Notes: generated from the letters alone by a model not told the origin. A stretch of 64,000 nucleotides of DNA from Ferrimonas sediminicola (GCF_005116715.1 NZ_SWCI01000004.1:248001-312000), one strand, 5' to 3'; positions 22,034 through 31,842 are shown, counted from the stretch's first letter. Numbers and translations: made by a program.

Positions 22034-22741
22034 CTAGCGCAGCAGGTCCTCCATATCTTCGGTGTCCATGTGGCGAACGTCCTTCCCCTTGACGAAGTAG
22101 ATGACGTATTCACAGATGTTCTGGCAGCGGTCGCCGATGCGCTCCAGGGCTCGGGCGGCCCACATCACGTCGAGAATACCGGGAATGGAGCGGGGATCCT
22201 CCATCATGAAGGTCATCAGCTGACGGAACACCGCTTCGAACTCCTTGTCGATCTTGCGATCCTCCTTGTGCAGGCGGAAGGCGGCATCGACATCCATGCG
22301 GGCGAAGGCATCCAGGGTGTCGTGCAGCATGCGGGCGGCGTGACGGCCCATTGCCTCCATGGAGACCAGCAGCCCCTTGCGGTTGCCCTCCTTGTTGTCG
22401 ATCACCGCCCGGGCCACCCGCACACAGGCGTCACCGATGCGCTCCAGGTCAGCGGTGGTCTTGGAGATCGCCAGGATCAGCCGCAGGTCGGAAGCGGCCG
22501 GCTGACGCTTGGCGATGATGCGGGTGCACTCTTCGTCGATGGTCACCTCCATGGAGTTGATCTTGCGATCGGCACTCATCACCTTGCGGGCGGTCTCGGC
22601 ATCACCGTGCTGCAGGGCATCCAGCGCATCGTTCAGCTGCTGCTCCAGCAGTCCCCCCATGGCCATCACTTGGCTGCGGACATCCTCCAGCTCCACATTG
22701 AACTGGCCGGAGATGTGTCTACCCAGGTTGTTGTTGTCCAT
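22034..22741 (-). CDS. phoU: Phosphate signalling protein PhoU
   Basis: Cytoplasmic three-helix-bundle protein that links Pst transporter activity to PhoR and represses the Pho regulon when phosphate is plentiful. The 235-residue product (E. coli 241) has two PhoU repeats with the metal-binding patterns EVTIDEECTRIIAKRQP and ARALERIGDRCQNI. It is the last gene of pstC-pstA-pstB-phoU, 12 bases after pstB, with AAGGACGAG before the start. Confidence 0.96.
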   Translation of the reverse strand: MDNNNLGRHISGQFNVELEDVRSQVMAMGGLLEQQLNDALDALQHGDAETARKVMSADRKINSMEVTIDEECTRIIAKRQPAASDLRLILAISKTTADLERIGDACVRVARAVIDNKEGNRKGLLVSMEAMGRHAARMLHDTLDAFARMDVDAAFRLHKEDRKIDKEFEAVFRQLMTFMMEDPRSIPGILDVMWAARALERIGDRCQNICEYVIYFVKGKDVRHMDTEDMEDLLR

Positions 22742-22753
22742 CGGTTCTCGTCC

Positions 22754-23581
22754 TTATCCGTAACGACCGGTGATGTAATCTTCGGTCTTCTTCTTGGCAG
22801 GGGTGGTAAACAGGGTGTTGGTGTCACTGTACTCGATCAGCTCCCCCATATACATGAAGGCGGTCTGGTCGGAGACCCGGGCGGCCTGCTGCATGTTGTG
22901 GGTTACGATCACCACGGTGAACTGATCCTTGAGGGTGTGGATCAGCTCCTCGATGGTCAGGGTGGAGATGGGATCCAGCGCCGAGGTGGGCTCATCCAGC
23001 AGCAGTACCTCTGGCTGGATGGCGATGGCGCGGGCGATCACCAGACGCTGCTGCTGACCGCCGGAGAGGCCGAAGGCGTTGTCGTGCAGCCGGTCCTTCA
23101 CCTCGTCCCACAGGGCGGCCCCCTTGAGGGAGCGCTCTACCGCCTCATCCAGCTCGCGGCGGTTGTTGAGCCCCTGCAGGCGCAGGCCGTAGACCACGTT
23201 CTCGTAGATCGACTTGGGGAAGGGGTTGGGGCGCTGGAACACCATGCCCACGTTGCGGCGCAGGGAGGCCACATCCACGTGCTTGCCGTAGATGTTGTCG
23301 TTGTGGAGCAGGATCTCCCCCTCCACCCGGCAGCCGTCCACCAGATCGTTCATCCGGTTCAGGCAGCGCAGCAGGGTGGACTTGCCGCAGCCGGAGGGGC
23401 CGATGAAGGCGGTCACCTGGTTGCGGGGGATCTTCATGGTAATCCCGGACAGGGCCTGCTTGTCACCGTAGAAGAGATCCAGGTTGTTGATGTCAAACGC
23501 GGTCATCTCGGGCGACAGCTGTTGCAAGTCCAGCGGCGCCGAGGATTTGTTCAAAGTTTCAATAGCAATCATCTTGGTCAT
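22754..23581 (-). CDS. pstB: Phosphate ABC transporter ATP-binding protein
   Basis: ATPase of the high-affinity phosphate importer. The 275-residue product has Walker [10 protein letters not shown] (61-69), the PstB-specific [17 protein letters not shown], the ABC signature LSGGQQQR, Walker [14 protein letters not shown] and the H-loop histidine in VTHNM. It starts seven bases after the pstA stop and is followed by phoU. An N-terminal extension of about 28 residues precedes the conserved domain, as in related marine gammaproteobacteria. Confidence 0.97.
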   Translation of the reverse strand: MTKMIAIETLNKSSAPLDLQQLSPEMTAFDINNLDLFYGDKQALSGITMKIPRNQVTAFIGPSGCGKSTLLRCLNRMNDLVDGCRVEGEILLHNDNIYGKHVDVASLRRNVGMVFQRPNPFPKSIYENVVYGLRLQGLNNRRELDEAVERSLKGAALWDEVKDRLHDNAFGLSGGQQQRLVIARAIAIQPEVLLLDEPTSALDPISTLTIEELIHTLKDQFTVVIVTHNMQQAARVSDQTAFMYMGELIEYSDTNTLFTTPAKKKTEDYITGRYG

Positions 23582-23587
23582 CTCGGC

Positions 23588-25237
23588 TTAGTGTTCCAGG
23601 GAGCGGAATTTTTCACGAAGGTGGTTACGTACGCCAATGGCGGTCAGGTTCAGGGCCACGATCACGCTGACCAGCAGGAACGAGGTGGCGTACACCAGCG
23701 GACGGGCCGCTTCCACGTTGGGGCTCTGGAAGCCCACATCATAGATGTGGAAGCCCAGATGCATAAATTTACGATCCAGGTGGACATAGGGCCAGTTGCC
23801 ATCCACCGGCAGGGTGGAGGCCAGCTTCACCACCCCCACCAGCATCAGCGGGGCCACCTCGCCGGCGGCGCGGGCCACCGCCAGGATCAGGCCGGTCATG
23901 ATCGCCGGGCTGGCCATGGGAATGACGATGCGCCACAGGGTTTCCGCCTTGGTGGCGCCCAGGGCCAGGGAGCCATGACGCACCGCCGAGGGGATCCGCG
24001 ACAGGCCCTCCTCGGTGGAGACGATCACTACGGGCAGAGTCAGGATCGCCAGGGTCAGGGCCGACCAGATCACCCCGGGGGTCCCGAAGGTGGGATTGGG
24101 CAGCGCCTCTGGGTAGAACAGGTCATCCAGGGACCCGCCCACCATGTAGACGAAGAAGCCCAGGCCGAAGACACCGTAAACGATGGAGGGGACACCGGCC
24201 AGGTTGATCACCGCGATCCGGATCAACTTGGTCAGGGCGTTCTTGGCGGCATACTCGTGCAGGTAGACCGCGGCGATAACCCCGAAGGGGGTGACGATCA
24301 CCGCCATCAGCAGCACCATGAACACCGTACCGAAGATCGCCGGAAACACCCCGCCCTCGGTGTTGGCTTCACGGGGGTCGTCACTGACAAACTTGGCCAC
24401 GGCGTGCAGCCAGTGCCCCACCTTGCCCACGAAACCCAGTTCGTTGGGGAAGGCGACGTCCAACACACTGTCCATGGGCAGCGTCACCCGCTCACCGCGC
24501 ATGTCGCGAACCACCACATAGTCCTCGGCCGCCCTGTCGCGCAGGGCAAACAGGGCCTTCTCCAGCACCTGATACTCTTCGTCCAGCCGCTGGCGTCGCT
24601 GAGCCAGGTCCGCCAGCGCCGCTTCGGTCAGGGCGTTGCTCAGCTCCAGTTTGCGCTGATCCAGGCGCAGACGCTCCAGCTGGTAGTTGATGCGGCCGAT
24701 GTCGACCTTCTGCAGCTGTTCCGCTTCATCGTTGATCTGTGCCGCCTTATCGATGGCCAGCAGCAGCTGGTCATGGATCTCGGCGCCGGTGTAGATCTGA
24801 CCGTTGAAGCTCAACTCCACCGGGAAACCGTAGAAGTTACCGTTCTTGTTGCGCTCGAACACCGCCACATCCGCCGGCTGGATGTCGGAGCGGATCATCG
24901 GCTCCAGCACCCAACGGAAATCCAGCGGCACATACTCGCGGTTGCCGGTCTTGATCAGATAGCGGCTGACGAACTCCTCGTCACTCTTAAGCTCGACGCC
25001 GGACTGCAGCACCCGCTCCAGGGGCACCCGTTCCCGGTCGTAGATCTCACCGATGATGGTCTCAACCTGGCCGTTGGCCACCTCCAGCTCGATCTGGTGC
25101 ACCGGGGATGGCCAGAAGTAGACCAGGCCGCGCCAGGCAATCATCAGCAACAGACCCAGTACGGCGATCAAGCTGAGGCTCACCGAACCTGCGGTCATCC
25201 AGATCCAGGGAGAGCCCGATTTAATCCACTTACCCAT
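23588..25237 (-). CDS. pstA: Phosphate ABC transporter permease PstA, long form
   Basis: Inner-membrane permease. At 549 residues it is nearly twice as long as E. coli PstA (296). After a first helix it has an extra periplasmic region of about 200 residues, partly coiled coil (INDEAEQLQKVDIGRINYQ and following E/L/R-rich sequence), before the standard six-helix permease domain with the EAA-type loop GALALGATKAETLWRIVIP (about residue 420). ATG 25237 follows GGAAGG and gives MGKWIKSGSP; an earlier ATG (25255) overlaps the pstC stop as TAATG but lacks a ribosome site. Confidence 0.93.
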   Translation of the reverse strand: MGKWIKSGSPWIWMTAGSVSLSLIAVLGLLLMIAWRGLVYFWPSPVHQIELEVANGQVETIIGEIYDRERVPLERVLQSGVELKSDEEFVSRYLIKTGNREYVPLDFRWVLEPMIRSDIQPADVAVFERNKNGNFYGFPVELSFNGQIYTGAEIHDQLLLAIDKAAQINDEAEQLQKVDIGRINYQLERLRLDQRKLELSNALTEAALADLAQRRQRLDEEYQVLEKALFALRDRAAEDYVVVRDMRGERVTLPMDSVLDVAFPNELGFVGKVGHWLHAVAKFVSDDPREANTEGGVFPAIFGTVFMVLLMAVIVTPFGVIAAVYLHEYAAKNALTKLIRIAVINLAGVPSIVYGVFGLGFFVYMVGGSLDDLFYPEALPNPTFGTPGVIWSALTLAILTLPVVIVSTEEGLSRIPSAVRHGSLALGATKAETLWRIVIPMASPAIMTGLILAVARAAGEVAPLMLVGVVKLASTLPVDGNWPYVHLDRKFMHLGFHIYDVGFQSPNVEAARPLVYATSFLLVSVIVALNLTAIGVRNHLREKFRSLEH

Positions 25238-25254
25238 TGATTTGTTACCTTCCA

Positions 25255-27483
25255 TTACAGGGAACTGTACTTGTCGCGCAGACGCTGACGGATGAACTCA
25301 GCCAGGGTGTTAAAGATAAAGGTGAAGATAAAGAGCACGAAGGCGGTCAGGAACAACACCCGGTAGTGGGAACTGCCGATGGCCGACTCCGGCATCTCCA
25401 CGGCGATGTTGGCGGAGAGGGTACGCATCCCCTCGAACAGGTTCCACTCCATCAGCGGGGTGTTACCTGTGGCCATCAGCACGATCATGGTTTCACCGAC
25501 GGCGCGGCCCACCCCCATCATCACCGCCGAGAAGATCCCCGGGCTGGCGGTGAGCATCACCACCCGCACCAGGGTCTGCCACTGGGTGGCGCCCAGGGCC
25601 AGGGAACCGTTCACCAGATGGCGGGGCACGGAGAACACCGCGTCCTCGGCGATGGAGAAGATGGTGGGGATCACCGCAAAGCCCATGGCGATGCCCACCA
25701 CCAGAGCATTACGCTGGTCAAAGGTGATGCCCAGATCATTGGTCACGAAGCGGCGGGCATCGCCCCCCATAAAGGCGTGTTCCACCACGGGGCTCAGTTC
25801 GATGGCACCCCAGCCCACCAACAGCAGCAGGGGGATCAGCATCAGCTCGCGAGCCTCACCGAAGCGGGAACTCTGGATGCTTCTGGGCAACATGTTCCAG
25901 AGGAAGGCCGCCACGAGAATAGATACCGGCAGGGAGAACAGCAGCATGAAGATCCCCGGCAGGTTGTCCTCCACCAGAGGTGCCAGCCACAGACCCGCCA
26001 GGAAGCCCAGGATCACCGTGGGCAGGGCCTCCATGATCTCCACCGTGGGCTTGACGATGCCGCGCACCCGGCCGGACATGAAGTAGGCAGTGTAGACGGC
26101 ACCAGCCAGGGCCAGGGGGGTGGCGAACAGCATGGCATACAGGGCCGCCTTCAGGGTACCGAACGCCAGGGGCATCAGGCTCAGCTTGGCCTCGAAATCG
26201 TCGGAGCCTGAAGTGGATTGCCAGACAAACTGAGGTTCGGGGTACCCCTCATACCAGACCTTGGTCCACAGGGCGCTCCAGGAGACCTCCGGGTGGGCGT
26301 TGTCCATCTCGGCGAAGGTCAGGGTGGAGCCGGACTGGATCGCCAGGCCGTTGCCCCGGGGGGAAAACGCCATGGCATCAACCGGGGCACTGCCCAAAGA
26401 CTCGGTCACCAGCTTGTTCTCACTGGTGGTGTAGAACAGCTGCACCTGGCCGTTGTCGGTGCCGGCCACGAAACTCTTCCGGAAAAACTCGGAGGCCAGG
26501 GAGACGACGGCGGCGCCGGTGTCGAAATCACGAATGCGCTGGAAGCGGCGGCCATCCTTGCCGGGGACCTGGAACCACTGGGAGATGACGCCGTTGTCGT
26601 TGGCCACCAACAGCGAACTGGCTCCCGCCAGCAGATCGACGTCGGTGATGCGAGCGCCACTCTCGGCCGGCTCGAGCACCTGCTCGATGAAGACGTTATC
26701 CCCCTCCTCCACATTGAAGACGGTGATGCGATTGCCTGCCAGCAGCATCAGGTTGCGTTGATCCGGGGTAAGCAGCATCTTGCGCACTGGCTCGGCCGGC
26801 CGCGGCAGCAGATGGTCGTCGCGACTCCACACCACCTCATCGGTGAGGAAGTCCACCTCGGCGCTCATCCGGGTCAGGTGCAGCTCATCGGAGGCGGTAT
26901 CGCTCCAGATGAAGGTGCTGGCCTCTTCCCCCGAGGCAAACACCAGCTGGTCGATGGCCAAACCGTCACTCAGCTGGATCGCCTCCTGCCCCAGGGGGTA
27001 GCGCAGCTGCGGGGTAATGGTGCGCACATCATTGGGGTAGCTGATGGCAAAGTCAGGCTGAACCACCCACACTGAACCATTATCGAACGCCAGGGCGGCG
27101 CTGCGCTGAGCAGGGTTGCTGCGGGCGAAACCGGTCGCGGTCAGGCCAGCCTGGACAGGCACCTGGAGTTCTGAGGTTAGGTCCTTGGAACCCAAAGAAA
27201 AAAACTGTACCTCACCGGAGGACATGATACGGTAGAGATACTCGTTCTGCTCGTCGGTGCCCAGTTGAACCGTGGCAGACGCCTCGCTGATACTGGTGGT
27301 ATAGACCGGGGTCAGACTGGCTCCCTTGAAGACCGGCGCCACCACGTAGAGCAGGTAGAAGAAGATCAGCAGCAGGGCGATCAACACCATGACGCCGCCG
27401 GAAGTAACACCGTATTTTGCCAGCCTGTCCTTGATCAGACGCCGGTTACTGGCACGGTATCGGTCAACAATCGTCTGTTCCAT
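25255..27483 (-). CDS. pstC: Phosphate ABC transporter permease PstC, long form
   Basis: Inner-membrane permease. At 742 residues it is more than twice the E. coli length (319). One N-terminal helix (about 27-50) is followed by a region of about 370 residues rich in beta-propeller-like repeats, predicted to be periplasmic, then the six-helix permease domain with GSLALGATQWQTLVRVVMLTA. ATG 27483 follows GAGGATATTG; an in-frame TTG lies one codon earlier. First gene of pstC-pstA-pstB-phoU, with a PhoB-box-like repeat upstream (27546-27564). The periplasmic substrate-binding gene pstS is not here but 4.4 kb away. Confidence 0.94.
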   Translation of the reverse strand: MEQTIVDRYRASNRRLIKDRLAKYGVTSGGVMVLIALLLIFFYLLYVVAPVFKGASLTPVYTTSISEASATVQLGTDEQNEYLYRIMSSGEVQFFSLGSKDLTSELQVPVQAGLTATGFARSNPAQRSAALAFDNGSVWVVQPDFAISYPNDVRTITPQLRYPLGQEAIQLSDGLAIDQLVFASGEEASTFIWSDTASDELHLTRMSAEVDFLTDEVVWSRDDHLLPRPAEPVRKMLLTPDQRNLMLLAGNRITVFNVEEGDNVFIEQVLEPAESGARITDVDLLAGASSLLVANDNGVISQWFQVPGKDGRRFQRIRDFDTGAAVVSLASEFFRKSFVAGTDNGQVQLFYTTSENKLVTESLGSAPVDAMAFSPRGNGLAIQSGSTLTFAEMDNAHPEVSWSALWTKVWYEGYPEPQFVWQSTSGSDDFEAKLSLMPLAFGTLKAALYAMLFATPLALAGAVYTAYFMSGRVRGIVKPTVEIMEALPTVILGFLAGLWLAPLVEDNLPGIFMLLFSLPVSILVAAFLWNMLPRSIQSSRFGEARELMLIPLLLLVGWGAIELSPVVEHAFMGGDARRFVTNDLGITFDQRNALVVGIAMGFAVIPTIFSIAEDAVFSVPRHLVNGSLALGATQWQTLVRVVMLTASPGIFSAVMMGVGRAVGETMIVLMATGNTPLMEWNLFEGMRTLSANIAVEMPESAIGSSHYRVLFLTAFVLFIFTFIFNTLAEFIRQRLRDKYSSL

Positions 27484-27545
27484 CAATATCCTCGAACAAA
27501 TGGGAGCAGTCGTTTCTGAAATTGCTGAGGAGTATATGTCGGTTG

Positions 27546-27564
27546 TATGACACTAGTGTTACAC
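27546..27564. promoter_or_regulatory. PhoB-box-like repeat between pstC and the ACT-domain gene
   Basis: On the minus strand the 19 bases read GTGTAAC-ACTA-GTGTCAT, two 7-base half-sites with 11-base periodicity resembling the PhoB consensus CTGTCAT-n4-CTGTCAT (second half-site 6 of 7, first 4 of 7). It lies about 60 bases upstream of pstC and about 30 bases upstream of the divergent ACT-domain gene. Confidence 0.6.
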
Positions 27565-27594
27565 CCCTGTCGTAAAGAGCGCAAAGGAGCCCCT

Positions 27595-28101
27595 ATGCAA
27601 AAATGGATCATCAGTGTAATCGGCGAGGATTACCCTGGTATTACCGAAAACCTGGCCCAGATCCTTCAGGACAACGGCGCCAACTGGCTGGATGCCAGCC
27701 TGCGGCGGCTCGGTGACCGCTACGCCGGCATCATCGAACTGGAACTGCCCGAAGCCAATGCCCAGGCGCTGCGGCGCCAACTGGCGGAACTGCCCAGGCT
27801 CAGCATCGAATTGCAGCGCGTGGCCGTCAAGACCCAACCCAGCCTGCAGTTCCAGGTGGAGGTGATCGGCAACGATCGTCCCGGTATCGTGGCGGCGGTG
27901 ACCCGCATCCTCACCTCCAACCAGGCCAATATCGAACAGCTGGAGAGCGACCTGGACACCGCCAACCACACCGGTGTGCCGCTGTTCCGCCTCAATATCC
28001 TGCTGGCGGCGGCCGATGAAGCCAGCCTGGACCGGATCGAGCAGGAGCTGTTCAGCCTGGGTGACGACCTGATGGTGGAGTATGAACGTATAACCAACTA
28101 A
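27595..28101 (+). CDS. ACT-domain protein, GcvR-like
   Basis: The 168-residue soluble protein consists of two ACT domains: residues about 3-75 (IISVIGEDYPGITENLAQIL) and 85-165 (FQVEVIGNDRPGIVAAVTRIL). This is the layout of GcvR, the glycine-responsive antagonist of GcvA in E. coli (190 residues). ATG 27595 follows AAAGGAG. A gcvA homologue lies at 51119-52045, so it may control glycine cleavage here. However, it sits between the pst operon and ppk with PhoB-box-like sequences on both sides, so a link with phosphate starvation is possible. Confidence 0.75.
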   Translation: MQKWIISVIGEDYPGITENLAQILQDNGANWLDASLRRLGDRYAGIIELELPEANAQALRRQLAELPRLSIELQRVAVKTQPSLQFQVEVIGNDRPGIVAAVTRILTSNQANIEQLESDLDTANHTGVPLFRLNILLAAADEASLDRIEQELFSLGDDLMVEYERITN

Positions 28102-28130
28102 CTGAAAATTCTCTGCTAGGTTTCATAAGG

Positions 28131-28148
28131 ATGACACTTTTCTGACAG
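28131..28148. promoter_or_regulatory. PhoB box upstream of ppk
   Basis: On the minus strand the bases read CTGTCAG-AAAA-GTGTCAT, a near-consensus PhoB box with an exact 11-base repeat and an A-rich spacer. It ends 35 bases before the ppk start and probably activates ppk-ppx under phosphate limitation. Confidence 0.75.
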
Positions 28149-28183
28149 AGAATCTGCGCAACTTACTTGAGAAGGACCCTAGG

Positions 28184-30268
28184 ATGTCTGCGCAAACCAG
28201 TTTTCCCTACATAGAGAAAGAGCTCAGTTGGCTGTCCTTTAACGAGCGGGTGCTGCAGGAAGCCGCCGATCCCCAGGTTCCGGTAATCGAGCGGGTCCGC
28301 TTCCTCGGCATCTACTCCAACAACCAGGACGAATTTTTCCGGGTGCGGGTGGCGGACGTGCGCCGCCAGATCCTCATCGATGAGTCCAAGGGGCGCGGTC
28401 AGCGGGCCCGCAACCTGCTGGCGGCGATCAATGACAAGGTGCTGCAACTGCAGGTCAAGTTCGACGAGATCTACAAGCAGCTGCTCCTGGATCTGGCCCG
28501 GCGCAACATCTTCCTGGTCAACGAAACCCAGATCTCTGCCGAGCAGGGCCGGTGGCTGAAAAAGCACTTCCGCGACAAGATCCGCCGCCATATCGTGCCG
28601 CTGATCATCACTGATCACACCAATATCTCCCGCACCCTCAATGACGGCACCACCTACCTGGTGACGGCCATCCGCAAGGGTGAACAGGTGACCCACAGCC
28701 TGATCGAGGTGCCGACCCAGCAGGTGCCCCGCTTCGTTCAACTGTCTACCGAGGGGAGCAAGAAGAAGACGACCCTGATCCTGCTGGACAACATCATCCG
28801 CTACTGTCTGGCGGAAGTGTTCACCGGATTTTTCGAATTCGACACCGTGGAGTGCTACTCCATCAAGCTGACCAGGGACGCGGAGTACGATCTGTCCGAT
28901 GAGATCGAGATGAGCCTGATGGAGAAGATGTCGTCGAGCCTGAAGCAGCGACTGACCGCCGAACCGGTGAGCTTCGTCTATGACCGGGAGATGCCCCAGA
29001 CCATGCTGGAGATGCTGCAGCGCAAGCTGGGAATCACCGCCGCCAACGCCATGATCCCCGGAGGGCGCTATCACAGCTTCCGCGACTTCATCGCCTTTCC
29101 CAACCCGGGACGCGCCTATCTGGAAAACCCCAAGATGCCGGCGCTGCGCAGCAACCAGTTTACCTCCCACCCCAACACCTTTGCGGCGATCCGCGTCAGG
29201 GACATCCTGCTCTACTACCCCTATCACGCCTTCAGCCATGTGACCGAGATGCTGCGCCAGGCCGCCTTCGATCCAGCGGTGCGTTCCATCAAGATCAACA
29301 TCTACCGGGTGGCCAAACACTCCCAGATCGTCCACTCGCTGATCGAAGCGGTGAAGAACGGCAAGGACGTGGCCGTGGTGGTGGAGCTGCAGGCCCGATT
29401 TGACGAGGAGGCCAACATCGGCTGGGCCAAGTTCCTTACCGACCACGGCGTACGCATCAACTTCGGCATCCCCACATTGAAGATTCACTCCAAACTGATC
29501 CTGATCAAACGAATGGAGGAGGGGCAGCTGCACAGCTACGCCCACATCGGCACCGGCAACTTCCACGAAAAAACCGCCAAGATCTACACCGACTTCGCCC
29601 TGTTTACCTGCCACGAGGAGATCTGTGCCGAGGTGGAAAACGTGTTCGAATTCATTGAGCACAGCTACAAGAAGTTCCGCTTCAATCACCTGCTGGTCTC
29701 CCCCAACGACGCCAGGCGCAAGCTCTACAGCCTGGTCGACCGTGAGATTCAGAACAAACTGGCGGGCAAGAACGCCGGCATCACCCTGAAGCTCAACAAC
29801 CTGGTGGACAGCGGCCTGATCAAGCGACTCTATGATGCCTCCCGCAACGGGGTGAAGGTCCGGCTGATCATCCGCGGCATGTGCTCGCTGATCCCCGGGG
29901 TAATCGGCGCCTCGGAGAACATCGAGGCGATCTCCATCGTCGACCGCTTCCTGGAACACCCCAGGATCATGGTGTTCGACAACGACGGCGATCCCAAGGT
30001 CTACCTCTCCAGCGCCGACTGGATGACCCGCAACCTTGACCGTCGTATCGAGGTGGGCTGCCCCATCTACGATCCCATGCTGAAACAGCAGGTGCTGGAT
30101 ATCCTGGCGCTGCAGTTTCGCGATACCACCAAGGCCAGGGTGCTGAACCGGGAGCAGAGCAACCAGTACGTCAAGCGCGGCAACCGCAAGAAGATCCGCT
30201 CACAGATGGCGATCTACGACTATCTGTTCGACCATGAAAAGAGACTGGCACTGAAGACAACCCCATGA
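28184..30268 (+). CDS. ppk: Polyphosphate kinase 1
   Basis: Reversibly polymerises the gamma-phosphate of ATP into polyphosphate. The 694-residue product matches E. coli PPK1 (688) and shows the N domain (ELSWLSFNERVLQEA), the head domain and the two PLD-like catalytic domains, with RVAKHSQIVHSLIEA carrying the autophosphorylated histidine, HIGTGNFHEKTAKIYTD, and a C-terminal RRIEVGCPI. It overlaps ppx by four bases (ATGA), so they are translationally coupled. A PhoB box precedes it. Confidence 0.97.
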   Translation: MSAQTSFPYIEKELSWLSFNERVLQEAADPQVPVIERVRFLGIYSNNQDEFFRVRVADVRRQILIDESKGRGQRARNLLAAINDKVLQLQVKFDEIYKQLLLDLARRNIFLVNETQISAEQGRWLKKHFRDKIRRHIVPLIITDHTNISRTLNDGTTYLVTAIRKGEQVTHSLIEVPTQQVPRFVQLSTEGSKKKTTLILLDNIIRYCLAEVFTGFFEFDTVECYSIKLTRDAEYDLSDEIEMSLMEKMSSSLKQRLTAEPVSFVYDREMPQTMLEMLQRKLGITAANAMIPGGRYHSFRDFIAFPNPGRAYLENPKMPALRSNQFTSHPNTFAAIRVRDILLYYPYHAFSHVTEMLRQAAFDPAVRSIKINIYRVAKHSQIVHSLIEAVKNGKDVAVVVELQARFDEEANIGWAKFLTDHGVRINFGIPTLKIHSKLILIKRMEEGQLHSYAHIGTGNFHEKTAKIYTDFALFTCHEEICAEVENVFEFIEHSYKKFRFNHLLVSPNDARRKLYSLVDREIQNKLAGKNAGITLKLNNLVDSGLIKRLYDASRNGVKVRLIIRGMCSLIPGVIGASENIEAISIVDRFLEHPRIMVFDNDGDPKVYLSSADWMTRNLDRRIEVGCPIYDPMLKQQVLDILALQFRDTTKARVLNREQSNQYVKRGNRKKIRSQMAIYDYLFDHEKRLALKTTP

Positions 30269-31746
30269 CAGCAAAGGACACCCCACAAGGCCGCATCCTG
30301 GCGGCCATCGACCTGGGCTCCAACAGCTTCCACCTGGGCATCGCCCGGGTGCTGGACGGCAGCATTCAACCCATGCACCGTATGAAGCAGCGGGTTCAGC
30401 TGGCGGAGGAGGCCGACGAAGCTGGCAACCTCCACCCGGCAGCGATAGAGCGGGGAGTGGAGTGTCTCCGCCAGTTCAGCCAGAGACTCAATGAGATGCG
30501 CTTCGATGAGATCCGCATCGTCGCTACCTATGCCCTGCGCCAGGCGCCCAACCGCCGCGAGTTTATCCGCCAGGCGCGTCAGATCCTCGACCATCCGGTG
30601 GAGGTGATCTCCGGCCGTGAGGAGGCTCGCCTCATCTACGTCGGCGTCAGCCAGAACCAGAGCCTGCCCTTCCCCACCCTGGTGATCGACATCGGCGGCG
30701 GCAGCACCGAGCTGATCATCGGCCAGGGCCATGAGCCTAGGCAGATGGAGAGCCTCAATATGGGCTGCGTCAGCTACCAGTCACGCTACTTCAGCGACGG
30801 CAAGATCTCCCCCAAGCGGATGCGCAAGGCGATCCTGGCCGCCGAGCAGCAGCTGGAGAAGCTGCAACAGCGCTACCTGCGCCAGGGGTTTCACGCCACC
30901 GTCGGCTGCTCCGGCACCATCAAGGCGATCGCCAGTATCGTCAATGACGGCGATCTCAGCCTGCCGGTGACCCTGAAGCAGCTGGAGAAACTGGCCAAGG
31001 AGGTGGTGGAGTGCGAGCAGGTGGAGCAGCTGCCGTTCGAGCACCTGGCCGACCTCAGACGCAAAGTGCTGCCCTCGGGGCTGGCGATCCTGATCGCCTG
31101 CTTCCGTCAGCTGGAGATCGACCAGCTGGAGTTCAGCGAGCACGCCCTGCGGGAGGGGGTTCTCAGCGAGATGGCGGACGAGGTGCTGCATCAGGACGTG
31201 CAGAAGCGAACCATCGGCTTGCTGCAGAAACGCTATCAGTTGGATCGGCTCCACAGCGAACGGATCTTTGCCAGCGCCAGCCAGCTGTATCACCAGGGCC
31301 AGCTGGGCCCCAAGACGCACCTGTCCTGGCTCGGCTTCGCCTCGGCACTGCACGAGATCGGCCTGCAGATCAACTACCGCGGCATCCATAGGCATGGTGA
31401 GTACATCCTCACCAACACCAACCTTCCCGGCTTTACCCTGGAGGAGCAGCAGTTACTGGCCTTCCTGGTACGCTGGCACCGAAAGAAGCTCACCGGCTGT
31501 GAGCCGCCGAAGCTGCAGCTGATGGATGGCGAGGCGATCCTGGCGCTGCTGCTGCCCCTGAGGCTGGCGGTGCTGATGCATCTGGGCCGGCGTCACCACA
31601 TCCCCCTGCCAAAACTCCAGGTGAAGAAGCGGACCCTCAGGCTCAACTTCGGCGACAACTTGCGGGAGGACGACCTGCTGGCCACCGACCTCGAGCTGGA
31701 AAGCCAGCACCTGGCGGAGCTGGGCTGGCAGCTGGAGTGGCACTGA
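30265..31746 (+). CDS. ppx: Exopolyphosphatase
   Basis: Releases phosphate from polyphosphate ends and may also hydrolyse pppGpp (Ppx/GppA family). The 493-residue product has the ASKHA-fold phosphate-binding loops (AAIDLGSNSFHLGIAR at residues 11-26 and VIDIGGGSTELIIG near 140), and a C-terminal HD-like helical domain. Length is close to E. coli Ppx (513). Coupled to ppk by a four-base overlap and followed by a strong bidirectional terminator. Confidence 0.96.
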   Translation: MTAKDTPQGRILAAIDLGSNSFHLGIARVLDGSIQPMHRMKQRVQLAEEADEAGNLHPAAIERGVECLRQFSQRLNEMRFDEIRIVATYALRQAPNRREFIRQARQILDHPVEVISGREEARLIYVGVSQNQSLPFPTLVIDIGGGSTELIIGQGHEPRQMESLNMGCVSYQSRYFSDGKISPKRMRKAILAAEQQLEKLQQRYLRQGFHATVGCSGTIKAIASIVNDGDLSLPVTLKQLEKLAKEVVECEQVEQLPFEHLADLRRKVLPSGLAILIACFRQLEIDQLEFSEHALREGVLSEMADEVLHQDVQKRTIGLLQKRYQLDRLHSERIFASASQLYHQGQLGPKTHLSWLGFASALHEIGLQINYRGIHRHGEYILTNTNLPGFTLEEQQLLAFLVRWHRKKLTGCEPPKLQLMDGEAILALLLPLRLAVLMHLGRRHHIPLPKLQVKKRTLRLNFGDNLREDDLLATDLELESQHLAELGWQLEWH

Positions 31747-31799
31747 CCCCGTCAACCGAAGAGCTCCTCACCCTGGCGGCGACTGCAGGCCCGACCATG

Positions 31800-31827
31800 A
31801 AAAAGCCCGCCTTGCGGCGGGCTTTTC
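31800..31827. terminator. Bidirectional terminator between ppx and pstS
   Basis: AAAAGCCCGCC and GGCGGGCTTTT surround a TTGC loop. It serves the convergent ppx (plus) and pstS (minus) genes. Confidence 0.92.
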
Positions 31828-31842
31828 AGAGAAAGTTGCGGC

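Noticed and set aside
21971-25240. Plus-strand open frame of 1089 codons opposite phoU, pstB and pstA
   Set aside because: It spans three well-defined minus-strand genes and has the composition of an antisense shadow.
28163-29959. Minus-strand open frame of 598 codons opposite ppk
   Set aside because: It is the antisense of the strongly conserved polyphosphate kinase and has no recognisable domain.
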